NCBI GenBank assembly: GCA_021324975.1
Contig: JAJPIA010000063.1
Coordinates: 1-64,000 of the forward strand
Reading direction: 5' to 3'
DNA from: Bacillota bacterium
Lineage (GTDB): Bacteria > Sysuimicrobiota > Sysuimicrobiia > Sysuimicrobiales > Segetimicrobiaceae
Length of the DNA: 64,000 nucleotides
Below, in pieces: positions 56,348 to 64,000 of the stretch; position 1 is the first letter of the stretch; the number at the start of each line of letters is the position of its first letter. A program made the translations under genes and the position numbers. The notes beneath the pieces were generated by a model. That model was not told the origin of the DNA. It saw nothing but the letters and a program-made list of their open reading frames with translations, and ran no database searches.

Positions 56348-57502
56348 TTAGCCTACTGCGGCTTCGAACACGCGCAGGAAATTCAGGCCCAGGATCTTCG
56401 CCACGTCGCCGTCCGAGAATCCGCGCTGCACCAACCGGCGTGTGATGTTCGGCCAGTCCTCCCAGCTGCGGAAGTCCGTCAGGTGCTGGTTCCAGTCGAC
56501 GCGGTGTTCCGGGCGGAAGCCGATGGCGTTCATCTCCTCGTTCATCCGGTCCGCCAGCTCGCGGGGAAAGACCGCGCCCCAGTCGGTGCCGATCCCAACG
56601 TGATCGATCCCGCAGATTTCCGCGGCACGCTCGAGGTGGGTCATCGCGACCTCGAGGCTCACCTCGGGCCGGTCGGAGATAAAGAACGGGACGACCAGGA
56701 TGCCGACGTAGCCCCCGGCGCCGGCCACGGCCCGCAGCAAGTCGTCGGCCTTGGCCCGGTCGTGCTTCGACAGCGCGGCGCAAAACGTATGGGTGCAGGC
56801 AACCGGCTTCTTGGACGCGCGGACGGCGTCCCAGGCCGTCTGAGCGCCGCAGTGCGATAAATCGATCAGCACCCCCAACTCGTTGAGCGTACGCACCAAT
56901 TGGACGCCGAAATGGCTCAAACCGGCGTCTGTGCGCTCCGTGCATCCATCCCCCACGTAGTTCCTGTTGTTGTAGGTGAGCTGAATGATACGGATCCCCA
57001 GGTCGTAAAAGAAGTCCAGTTGACGCCCGTCGAGCCCGAAGTGCGTGGTGTTCTGAAAGTTGAGCACAACGGCACGCCGGCCCTCGCGTTTGGCGCGCCG
57101 GACGTCATCGGCGTGGGTCGCCTTCACCAGGTGCTCCGGCAGGGCGTCGATCAGGCGCGTCGTGTGGGCGATCGCGTGCAGTTCGGCCTCGTAGCCGAAC
57201 GGCGGCGAGCCGAAGCCGCCCTGCGTCGCCGACACGCAGGTGACCCCGGCGGCAATCCAGGCGTCGAGATACTGCTCCCGGGCGGCGCCGTCCGTCGCGA
57301 TCTCGCGGACGAGCGAGCCATCGATCTCGGCCAGCACGTCGATCGCCGTCCTCCCGGCCGCCAGCATCGCACGGACCTGCTCGCGTATCCGCTGCGGGAA
57401 GATCGTCGGGCCGCCGGATAGCGTATCGATGACGATGCTTTCCTCGTGCAGGCGCTTCGCCCGCCGTTCTTGTTCGGCGCTCAGCGTCACCATGAAGTCC
57501 AT
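56348..57502 (-). CDS. Membrane dipeptidase (peptidase M19)
   Basis: IVIDTLSGG...NFQNTTHFGLDGRQLDFFYDLGIRIIQLTYNNRNYVGDGCTERTDAGLSHFGVQLVRTLNELGVLIDLSHCG...IDHVGIGTDWG. Confidence 0.9.
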   Translation of the reverse strand: MDFMVTLSAEQERRAKRLHEESIVIDTLSGGPTIFPQRIREQVRAMLAAGRTAIDVLAEIDGSLVREIATDGAAREQYLDAWIAAGVTCVSATQGGFGSPPFGYEAELHAIAHTTRLIDALPEHLVKATHADDVRRAKREGRRAVVLNFQNTTHFGLDGRQLDFFYDLGIRIIQLTYNNRNYVGDGCTERTDAGLSHFGVQLVRTLNELGVLIDLSHCGAQTAWDAVRASKKPVACTHTFCAALSKHDRAKADDLLRAVAGAGGYVGILVVPFFISDRPEVSLEVAMTHLERAAEICGIDHVGIGTDWGAVFPRELADRMNEEMNAIGFRPEHRVDWNQHLTDFRSWEDWPNITRRLVQRGFSDGDVAKILGLNFLRVFEAAVG

Positions 57503-57526
57503 CCCTCCGCGACACGTCCATGATAC

Positions 57527-57751
57527 CTAAACAGCCCGCAGTTTGTCCGGATTGCCGATCAGGAACCGCGCCACGTTGAGGCGTCCCTGCACCGGCCGGA
57601 GCGCCGCTCCGGGCACCTTCCCGCCGCCGTCGGCCCACATCGTGACATCATCGGCGAGCAACACCGTCAACCCCTCCAGGTCGCCGGTCCGCGAGGCGCG
57701 CAGGAATTGCTCGACGGGCCGACGATTACGGATCTTCGGACGTCTCCAATT
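57527..57751 (-). pseudogene. Remnant of an ECF41-type sigma factor: C-terminal SnoaL-like segment only
   Basis: My translation: NWRRPKIRNRRPVEQFLRASRTGDLEGLTVLLADDVTMWADGGGKVPGAALRPVQGRLNVARFLIGNPDKLRAV*. DGGGK motif; no start codon, no sigma2/sigma4 regions. Not in the ORF track. Confidence 0.7.
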
Positions 57752-57805
57752 TCAACCATGCATTTGGGAGAGAATTCGGCGTCGCCCCCCGCGCGTATCG
57801 CGGCC

Positions 57806-58096
57806 TCACTGATGGCTCGCCGGGGCGGGCGGCGTCGAGGATTGGGGGACGGTCGACCACACCTGTCCGTTGAAGCGCACGGTTTGGCCCACGCTCACTT
57901 CATTGTAAAACGTCAACGGAACCTCGTAGGGCGTGCCGTCGACGTCGATCAAGTAATCACCGGCATCGGCCCCACGGACGTATTTCCCAGTCACCCGGCC
58001 ATAGACGTAGGCATGTTGCCCGCATCCGACCGACACGTCGGCAGCAAACAGGCTGAGCATGAGCACGAACAGCAGCACCGCCGTCCCATTTCGCAT
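57806..58096 (-). CDS. Small secreted protein of unknown function
   Basis: MRNGTAVLLFVLMLSLFAADVSVGCGQHAYVYGRVTGKYVRGADAGDYLIDVDGTPYEVPLTFYNEVSVGQTVRFNGQVW. Confidence 0.6.
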   Translation of the reverse strand: MRNGTAVLLFVLMLSLFAADVSVGCGQHAYVYGRVTGKYVRGADAGDYLIDVDGTPYEVPLTFYNEVSVGQTVRFNGQVWSTVPQSSTPPAPASHQ

Positions 58097-58151
58097 GCAG
58101 CGCGCCTCCACCCGGATGTGCCGGGATGTCGTTCCATAATCGGCCAGAATC

Positions 58152-58172
58152 AATATTGAGATTCTCAATATT
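58152..58172. promoter_or_regulatory. Perfect AT-rich inverted repeat (9-bp arms, 3-bp spacer), putative operator
   Basis: AATATTGAG-ATT-CTCAATATT read directly, upstream of the small secreted protein gene. Confidence 0.6.
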
Positions 58173-58305
58173 CTCACGCCACGATAGAGAACGACCTGGC
58201 CCGTGTCAAGTGGCGACCGCGGGTGTGGGCGGCGTAGCTGCGTGACGTGCGGCCACCGCGGGGACTCACGTCCCGGCGCCACGGCCATAAGCCGTCCGAC
58301 ACATC

Positions 58306-58334
58306 TTGACAATCGAACCATATATGCCTATTAT
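58306..58334 (+). promoter_or_regulatory. Near-consensus sigma70-type promoter TTGACA-N17-TATTAT
   Basis: TTGACA 58306-58311; spacer 58312-58328; TATTAT 58329-58334; GTG start at 58341. Confidence 0.75.
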
Positions 58335-58340
58335 CCTGGC

Positions 58341-58694
58341 GTGAACCGCCGCAAAGACGAGCTCATTCAGACGGAGATCGACTTGTTGACGGCCGCCCTA
58401 CTCCTGCGCCGGCGTGGCGTCCGCGAGTTCCACGGGTTTCTGATCGGCAAGACCATGGAGGAAGCGGGCAAACCTCGTTCGTTGATTGGTCACGGCACGC
58501 TCTACAAGGCGCTGGGACGCCTCGAAGAGCGCGGATACGTCAAAAGCCGGTGGGAGGGGTCAAGAGCAACGGATCGTGATCGAGGGCCTCGGCGCCGCCT
58601 CTACGAGATCACGGCGGCGGGAGAGCGGGCGCTCGCGTCGGCATCGGCACGTGGAAGCGTGATCCGTCTCGTTCACCGGCCGGCGCCATCGTGA
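58341..58694 (+). CDS. PadR-like transcriptional regulator (GTG start)
   Basis: LLTAALLLRRRGVREFHGFLIGKTMEEAG...IGHGTLYKALGRLEERGYVKSRWEGSRATDRDRGPRRRLYEITAAGERAL. Confidence 0.85.
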   Translation: MNRRKDELIQTEIDLLTAALLLRRRGVREFHGFLIGKTMEEAGKPRSLIGHGTLYKALGRLEERGYVKSRWEGSRATDRDRGPRRRLYEITAAGERALASASARGSVIRLVHRPAPS

Positions 58695-59509
58695 TCATGC
58701 GATTCCTTACGCCGACGGTGGCACGCGCCGGGGCCGTCGCGCTCTTGCTGGCCGTGCGGCTGGAAGAGTTCTGGGTCTGGGTCGTTACCGCGCCGGCCCC
58801 GGAGACGATCCGCGATCGCCATCGAACCGAACGCGCCGCGCATCTCATTGACCACGTCTACGACGATCAGATCAACGGGCGCACCCAGGTGCGGACCGCG
58901 CTCCGGGTCTTTACTCGCTTCCTGGCCGGGGTGCCGGCCGATATCATGTTCGCCGCGGATCGATCGGTTGCGAGAGTCAGGACATCTCGGGAGGCCGTCA
59001 TGTCGATAGTGAGAGGATACGCGACCCTTGGTCTCGTGATCGTCGTTACGCTGATTGGCGTCACGGCGGCCCTAATGAGCGGGTCCGAACCCCTCCGAGC
59101 CGCAGGGTACTCGCAGACGTTCGTCACTGCCACACCGGTACCAAACGGCGTCATCGCCGCAAGTCCGGCCGCACCGCCGTCCCCGCGGACCGACACCCCC
59201 GGTCCGTTCGCACCTCCACCGTGCGCGGCGCCGATGTGCGGCGGGCGTTTCATCATCCGTGGACCCGAGGCCTTCGGTCCTGGACCGGTGCTCGCGCCCC
59301 CTCCGGGTGCAGGTGTCTGGATTGCGGGCCTCGGGTTTTTGCTCTACCTCGGCCTGCTGGTCAGCTTGATCGCGCTCGCCTGGAAGCTCATACGCGTCAT
59401 CCCCAGATGGCGTCGTCCAGACAATGCCATGGGTCTCCTGCGCGAGCGGTATGCCCGTGGCGAGATCGACGACGATGAGTTTGGAAGGCGGTTAGCGGCC
59501 CTCCGCTGA
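58691..59509 (+). CDS. Membrane protein with proline-rich extracytoplasmic loop and C-terminal SHOCT domain
   Basis: TM segments around YATLGLVIVVTLIGVTAAL and IAGLGFLLYLGLLVSLIALAWKLI; C-terminus AMGLLRERYARGEIDDDEFGRRLAALR. Confidence 0.75.
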   Translation: MIMRFLTPTVARAGAVALLLAVRLEEFWVWVVTAPAPETIRDRHRTERAAHLIDHVYDDQINGRTQVRTALRVFTRFLAGVPADIMFAADRSVARVRTSREAVMSIVRGYATLGLVIVVTLIGVTAALMSGSEPLRAAGYSQTFVTATPVPNGVIAASPAAPPSPRTDTPGPFAPPPCAAPMCGGRFIIRGPEAFGPGPVLAPPPGAGVWIAGLGFLLYLGLLVSLIALAWKLIRVIPRWRRPDNAMGLLRERYARGEIDDDEFGRRLAALR

Positions 59510-59533
59510 ACGTCCCGGGAGCCCGTCGGCTCG

Positions 59534-60061
59534 CTAACGGGCCAACGGGCTCTCCCAGACGCGGAATAGTATTTCCTTCAGTTGGGCGAAACGCCGGCTC
59601 CCGAGTTCCGCACTCCATTCGCGCTCAATGACGCTCAACATGTCGTAGATTTTTGCGTATGCGGCGCGCCCACGCTTGGTCAAACGGATCACGCGCCCGC
59701 GGCCCTCGTCGGGCACGTCGGACCGGACAATATAGCCCAGGCTTTCAAGACTCCGCAGCAGCTGGTTCATGGCCTGCTTGCTCACGCCCGCGCGCTCCGC
59801 GAGAGCCCCCGGGCGAACGCGGTCCGGGCCCGGATATTGCAGCACCGCCATATGCGGCACGCGCAGGTCCTCAAAACCGGCCGCGTTCAGTCCCTTGATA
59901 ATGCGCCGCTGGACCGCCTGAGCCGGGACGCGCAGCAATGCACCGATGAGCATATCCCGGGTCCGAACCGGCGATCCCGGCAGTCGGGCCGGCCGCCGAA
60001 CCTCGAGCGCGCGGCCGCGAGGCAGGCGATTCGAGACGGGCGAGCGTCCATCGGCGCGCAT
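59534..60061 (-). CDS. MarR family transcriptional regulator
   Basis: RVRPGALAERAGVSKQAMNQLLRSLESLGYIVRSDVPDEGRGRVIRLTKRGRAAY; 13 nt downstream of the cupin gene. Start may be internal. Confidence 0.83.
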   Translation of the reverse strand: MRADGRSPVSNRLPRGRALEVRRPARLPGSPVRTRDMLIGALLRVPAQAVQRRIIKGLNAAGFEDLRVPHMAVLQYPGPDRVRPGALAERAGVSKQAMNQLLRSLESLGYIVRSDVPDEGRGRVIRLTKRGRAAYAKIYDMLSVIEREWSAELGSRRFAQLKEILFRVWESPLAR

Positions 60062-60074
60062 CTGCGCCCCGATG

Positions 60075-60551
60075 TTACGGCCGAGGAACAGCCGGCGTGA
60101 GGCCGTGGCGGTGCATGATTTCCACCATTTTGGCGCGGTCTGGCGCGCCTCCGCCCGCCGTTTTCAGCACATCGGCAGTCTCGCGGAAATACTGCGGACC
60201 GATCGCCGCCGGCGAGACGATACAGAGCGCTTTCACGTCCCGGTTCCCGTGGTTATCGAACCGGTGGACGGCACCGCGTGGAATGCATAGCGTCTGCCCG
60301 GGCCCGACCTCGATGGGTACCCCGTCGACAGTCCAAGTTAGCACGCCGTTGATGCCATAGATCGTCTCTTCATAATGATCGTGGCTATGCGCCGGAGCCG
60401 TCAGACGCTCCCCAAGCGGGACGGTGAGCTCAAACGCCGTCACGCTGCCGTTCGAGTTCTCACCGATGATGAGGAAACGCACGGTGAGCGGCCCGAGACG
60501 GACGGTCTCGTCGGAAGGATTGACGTGGAGATCGACATTCTGCTGCGCCAT
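60075..60551 (-). CDS. Cupin domain protein
   Basis: VTAFELTVPLGERLTAPAHSHDHYEETIYGINGVLTWTVDGVPIEVGPGQTLCIPRGAVHRFDNHG. Confidence 0.88.
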   Translation of the reverse strand: MAQQNVDLHVNPSDETVRLGPLTVRFLIIGENSNGSVTAFELTVPLGERLTAPAHSHDHYEETIYGINGVLTWTVDGVPIEVGPGQTLCIPRGAVHRFDNHGNRDVKALCIVSPAAIGPQYFRETADVLKTAGGGAPDRAKMVEIMHRHGLTPAVPRP

Positions 60552-60567
60552 GAGGTACCTCCTTCTA

Positions 60568-60607
60568 GTAAATTTAGTTTACCACGTCCAGGGTAAACAG
60601 AATTTAC
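60568..60607. promoter_or_regulatory. Pair of GTAAA-N5-TTTAC dyads, putative MarR operators
   Basis: GTAAATTTAGTTTAC (60568-60582) and GTAAACAGAATTTAC (60593-60607), centres 25 bp apart; reverse-strand TTGACA at 60618-60613. Confidence 0.7.
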
Positions 60608-60751
60608 TGGAATGTCAATACCGTTTCCCCAGCATGGTCACTCCCTTGAGGACACGATCTTGCGCCATCGCGGAAAGGCAAATGGCGCTATCGGGCGGCA
60701 TCCCGGGGACATCTCCTCGCGTGCAGTCGCGGCTTCGAGCAACCGATTCCC

Positions 60752-61534
60752 TTATTCGACACGTGCGCCTGCTCTAGGCGCGGCTTGGAGAAACGCGCGA
60801 CCGGCCCCCGTGAACAATCCCGTCGCTCCGACGGCGATGGCGCGAACGCCCTGTGCCACAAGAGCCGTCGCCGCCGCGGGCGTCCCAGCCACCGTCGCGA
60901 CGACCTTGCCCGCCCCCGCGCTTTCTGCAATCGCCCGGCGCACGAGGTGATCGACCGAAGGGAGTGACGCATCATCCTTGCCCAATTGCGACAGAGCCAG
61001 ATCCCCCGGGCCGATGAAGACCGCGCGGACGCCGGGCACCGCGAGGATGTCCGTCAGGTTCTCCACTGCTTCGGTATCCTCGATCATCGGAAGCGCCCAG
61101 ACTCTCGTGTTGGCGGTCCGATAGTAGTCGAGAGGGGTTCCCGCGGTTCCATATCGTGCCGCCCGACTTGAACTCAACGCCCCTCGTGCCCCCTCGGGTG
61201 GGAACAAGCACGCCGCGATGGCGTTGCGCGCATCAGCGGACGTCCGAATGTGCGGGAAGATCAGGCCCGTCGCGCCGGTATCGAGATACCGGTAGACGCC
61301 GCGCGTATCAGCGTACGGCACACGGATCCACGTGGCCATTCCCTCGCACGCCGCCGCGCGCACCAAGCCAACGCACTCCCGAATCCCGAGGGCGCCATGC
61401 TCAGCATCGACAAAAACGAAATCGAATCCGCAAGCGCCCGCCGCCTCCACAAGATCGGGATCATCCCACCCCATGACGATGCCGTACGCGACCTGGTCTC
61501 GCTCCAAGCGGTCTCGCAACCGATTGGCGTCCAT
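60752..61534 (-). CDS. HpcH/HpaI aldolase family protein
   Basis: GIVMGWDDPDLVEAAGACGFDFVFVDAEHGALGIRECVGLVRAA...VRVPYAD...GATGLIFPHIRTSADA. Confidence 0.88.
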   Translation of the reverse strand: MDANRLRDRLERDQVAYGIVMGWDDPDLVEAAGACGFDFVFVDAEHGALGIRECVGLVRAAACEGMATWIRVPYADTRGVYRYLDTGATGLIFPHIRTSADARNAIAACLFPPEGARGALSSSRAARYGTAGTPLDYYRTANTRVWALPMIEDTEAVENLTDILAVPGVRAVFIGPGDLALSQLGKDDASLPSVDHLVRRAIAESAGAGKVVATVAGTPAAATALVAQGVRAIAVGATGLFTGAGRAFLQAAPRAGARVE

Positions 61535-63162
61535 CACGCCTCCTCGTGCTGCTTGTGTTCTCGACGCCATAAGCCGATGCCCTTGCCTCCCCGCGGATCT
61601 GATGCCGCCGCCACTCCTGCGGAGGTCACGGTGACTGCTTGGTTACATCCCATGTAGCCGGTCACTTCGATCTCGTAGCCGCGACGGCGAAGGGCGTCCG
61701 CGACCGCCCCGGAAAGCGCCGGCTCGACGTAAATCTTGCGCCCAGACTCGCTGTGAATCCGGGGGGCCGCCACGGCGTCCTGCGGCGACATGCCGAACAC
61801 GACGATGTTCAGCAGCGTCTGGAAGACCGAGCTAATAAGGCGGCTCCCGCCCGACGACCCTATCGCCATCCACGGCGCGCCGCCCCTGTAGACGATGGTT
61901 GGGCTGCCGCCACCCATGCGTTTCCGAGGCGCGATCGAATTGTGATAACCACGGAGCGGGTTGAAGTGGCCAAGAAAATTGTTGTAGAGGAAGCCGAGCC
62001 CAGGGGTCATTACCCCGGCCCCCGCGATCGAGCCGATGGAGTGCGTGATGCTCACGATATCGCCACTGTCGTCGCAGACCGAAACATGTGTGGTATGCCC
62101 GTCCGTTGGAGTAGGACCGGCGTGCCCGGTTTCAAACGCGAACTCCTGTCGGGCGGCCCTGACTCGATGCTTTGAAGCGAGCCACTGCACCGGAACGGTC
62201 ACAAACGCGGGATCTGAAAGGTACGGCATGCAATCGCCAAACGCGGTCCGTGTCGCCCAGGCCACCGCCTCAACGTAGTCCGGTCCGTTCCAGGCCAATC
62301 CGGCAAGGTCGACCGCCTCAATCAAGTTCATCATCGTTAGGAGAACGACGCCATGGCCGGGCGGAGGGCTGGAGTACAGCGTGAGATCGCGGAAGTTCCC
62401 TTGCACCGGGTCAACGGTCTGCACGTCGTAGGTCGCGAGATCCTCCCGCGTCACAAACGCTTCGTGCGCCGCGAAGTCCGCGGCCATGCTGGCTGCCACT
62501 TCGCCTTGGTAAAATTCGTCCGGCCCGCCCCGCGCCAGCCGCTCGAGCGTTCGGCCGTACTCGGGTTGACGCAGGCGCTCCCCCACACGCATGACGCGCC
62601 CGCCGGGGAGGTATCGCTCTCGTGCGGCCGCATCCGTGCTCAACTTTCGAAACACGTCGGGGTAGCCCGGTCGGTCCAAACCCTCGAATGTGTAGTACGT
62701 CTCAAGGTATGGGTAGACGGGAAATCCATCCGAAGCGATTCTTGCAGCAGGCTCCACTAACGTCGACCAGCCAAGTCGCGCATCCCCATGGTGCAAGGCC
62801 GTCTCCATGCCGCGCACGAACCCGGGCGTCATGATCGACATGTAGCCTAGCTGGTTGCGGTCGCCCTCGACCAGGTAGCGCCCCGCACGCTCGCTGCGGC
62901 CCATGAAGGCCTCCTCGAAACAGCCGGGCGCTGCGCGCGAACCGACAGCGACCGACGCGTTGAAAAAGCGCGGCGCCGGCCATCCACGCTTGGTCATCAT
63001 TATGTGCGCCATTCCGGCCAGGCCGCAGCCCAGCGGGTTGGTCACGCCCTGCACAAGCGCCGCGGCAACGGCGGCGTCCGCGGCCGTCCCGCCTCGAGCA
63101 AACATTCGCTCCCCGGTCTCCGCGGCGAGCGGTTCCGGACAAGCAATGGCTCCCGCGTTCAC
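61534..63162 (-). CDS. Gamma-glutamyltransferase family protein
   Basis: ARGGTAADAAVAAALVQGVTNPLGCGLAGMAHIM...TTHVSVCDDSGDIVSITHSIGSIAGAGVMTPGLGFLYNN. Confidence 0.92.
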   Translation of the reverse strand: MNAGAIACPEPLAAETGERMFARGGTAADAAVAAALVQGVTNPLGCGLAGMAHIMMTKRGWPAPRFFNASVAVGSRAAPGCFEEAFMGRSERAGRYLVEGDRNQLGYMSIMTPGFVRGMETALHHGDARLGWSTLVEPAARIASDGFPVYPYLETYYTFEGLDRPGYPDVFRKLSTDAAARERYLPGGRVMRVGERLRQPEYGRTLERLARGGPDEFYQGEVAASMAADFAAHEAFVTREDLATYDVQTVDPVQGNFRDLTLYSSPPPGHGVVLLTMMNLIEAVDLAGLAWNGPDYVEAVAWATRTAFGDCMPYLSDPAFVTVPVQWLASKHRVRAARQEFAFETGHAGPTPTDGHTTHVSVCDDSGDIVSITHSIGSIAGAGVMTPGLGFLYNNFLGHFNPLRGYHNSIAPRKRMGGGSPTIVYRGGAPWMAIGSSGGSRLISSVFQTLLNIVVFGMSPQDAVAAPRIHSESGRKIYVEPALSGAVADALRRRGYEIEVTGYMGCNQAVTVTSAGVAAASDPRGGKGIGLWRREHKQHEEA

Positions 63163-63172
63163 GGTTTCGCTC

Positions 63173-64000
63173 CTACTCGAGCCTGAGGCTCGGATCTAGA
63201 ATGTCGCGCAGCAGATCGCCCACGATGTTGATGCTGAGCAGGGTCGCTCCTAGCACGGCCCCTGGCCAGATCCCAATCCACCAGTCGGTTTGTAAGTAGC
63301 CGCGGGCAGTTTCCAGCATACTGCCCCACTCCGGGGTCGGGGGTTGCGCGCCGAGGCCGAGGAAGCTCAGGGAGGCGCCAATGAGAATCGCGGTACCATA
63401 ACCGAGAGATCCCAGGACAAACACGACATGGCGAACGTTGGGCACAACGTGCCGCCATATCACGCGGGCCCCTGTAGCGCCCAATCCCTGCGCCGCCTCG
63501 ACATACTGACTGGTCTTCACTCCGAGTGTCGCGCCGCGGACCACGCGGCTGAAGGCCGGCGCCTGGCCGATGCCGACCGCGATCATCGCATTCGTCAGCC
63601 CGGGCCCGAGCAACGTCACCACAATCAGCGCCAGCAATATGCCGGGAAACGCCAAGAGGATGTCCACGCCGCGCATGACGACGTTATCGACCCGACCGCC
63701 ATAGAACCCCGCCGTGACGCCGATACTGGTCCCCAGGATGCTACCGATCGCCGTCGCCAGGAGGGCGTAGCTGAGTGACGTGCGCGCGCCGAACACAACT
63801 CTCGTCAGAATATCGCGCCCAAACTCGTCGGTCCCAAAGGGGTGGGCAATGCTTGGGGCGCCCAACACCGCCACCGGATCCATCTGATTGGGATCGGACC
63901 GAGTTAGTGCGCTCGGTGCGATGGCGACCAGGACCACAACGACGAGGAACCCCGCGGCGCCGATGCTGGCCGGACTGGCACGGCGATACGCACGTCGGAT
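63173..64000 (-). CDS. Dipeptide/oligopeptide ABC transporter permease (DppC-like), 5' end beyond window
   Basis: FGTDEFGRDILTRVVFGARTSLSYALLATAIGSILGTSIG...MRGVDILLAFPGILLALIVVTLLG; frame stays open to base 64000. Confidence 0.88.
   Translation of the reverse strand: MRRAYRRASPASIGAAGFLVVVVLVAIAPSALTRSDPNQMDPVAVLGAPSIAHPFGTDEFGRDILTRVVFGARTSLSYALLATAIGSILGTSIGVTAGFYGGRVDNVVMRGVDILLAFPGILLALIVVTLLGPGLTNAMIAVGIGQAPAFSRVVRGATLGVKTSQYVEAAQGLGATGARVIWRHVVPNVRHVVFVLGSLGYGTAILIGASLSFLGLGAQPPTPEWGSMLETARGYLQTDWWIGIWPGAVLGATLLSINIVGDLLRDILDPSLRLE

Noticed and set aside
60662-60688. GCGCCAT...ATGGCGC inverted repeat downstream of the aldolase gene
   Set aside because: 7-bp arms with a 13-nt loop and no U-tract; terminator call not justified.
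1-64000. CRISPR arrays, tRNA/rRNA genes, transposons, prophage
   Set aside because: No regularly spaced repeats, tRNA-like T-loop motifs, transposase or phage structural proteins recognised by eye; a tRNAscan/Infernal run would be needed to exclude small RNAs.

Overview
High-GC bacterial chromosomal window, densely packed with about 60 genes. I found no rRNA, tRNA, CRISPR array, transposase or phage genes. The gene content is mainly metabolic and transport:
- a PaoABC/YagTSR-type molybdenum aldehyde oxidoreductase operon preceded by a membrane J-domain protein
- GlpD
- a polyamine/iron-type ABC importer coupled to a glutamine-synthetase-like ligase
- IlvE
- a PE-LIG-POL LigD overlapping a DUF72 gene
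- an Opu-type osmolyte importer
- a MarR-DrrAB-like exporter operon
- an oxidoreductase/ALDH pair
- two dipeptide-type ABC permease loci
- a large MASE1-GAF-PP2C-HATPase-STAS protein
- an amidase
- an ECF42-like sigma factor divergent from two YCII/DGPF genes
- a YVTN/phosphoesterase fusion
- an M19 dipeptidase
- PadR/SHOCT and cupin/MarR regulatory modules
- a gamma-glutamyltransferase.

The most interesting items:
1. The single-chain partner-switching protein.
2. The J-domain/PaoABC coupling, with a degenerate Tat motif in PaoA.
3. A paired GTAAA-N5-TTTAC operator over the cupin-MarR promoter.
4. An unannotated ECF41-type sigma-factor C-terminal remnant carrying the DGGGK motif.
5. A near-consensus promoter implying leaderless translation of a PadR regulator.
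6. A TGTCGA-N17-CGAC promoter candidate in the ECF42/YCII intergenic region.

All family calls come from reading protein motifs by eye; no searches were run.
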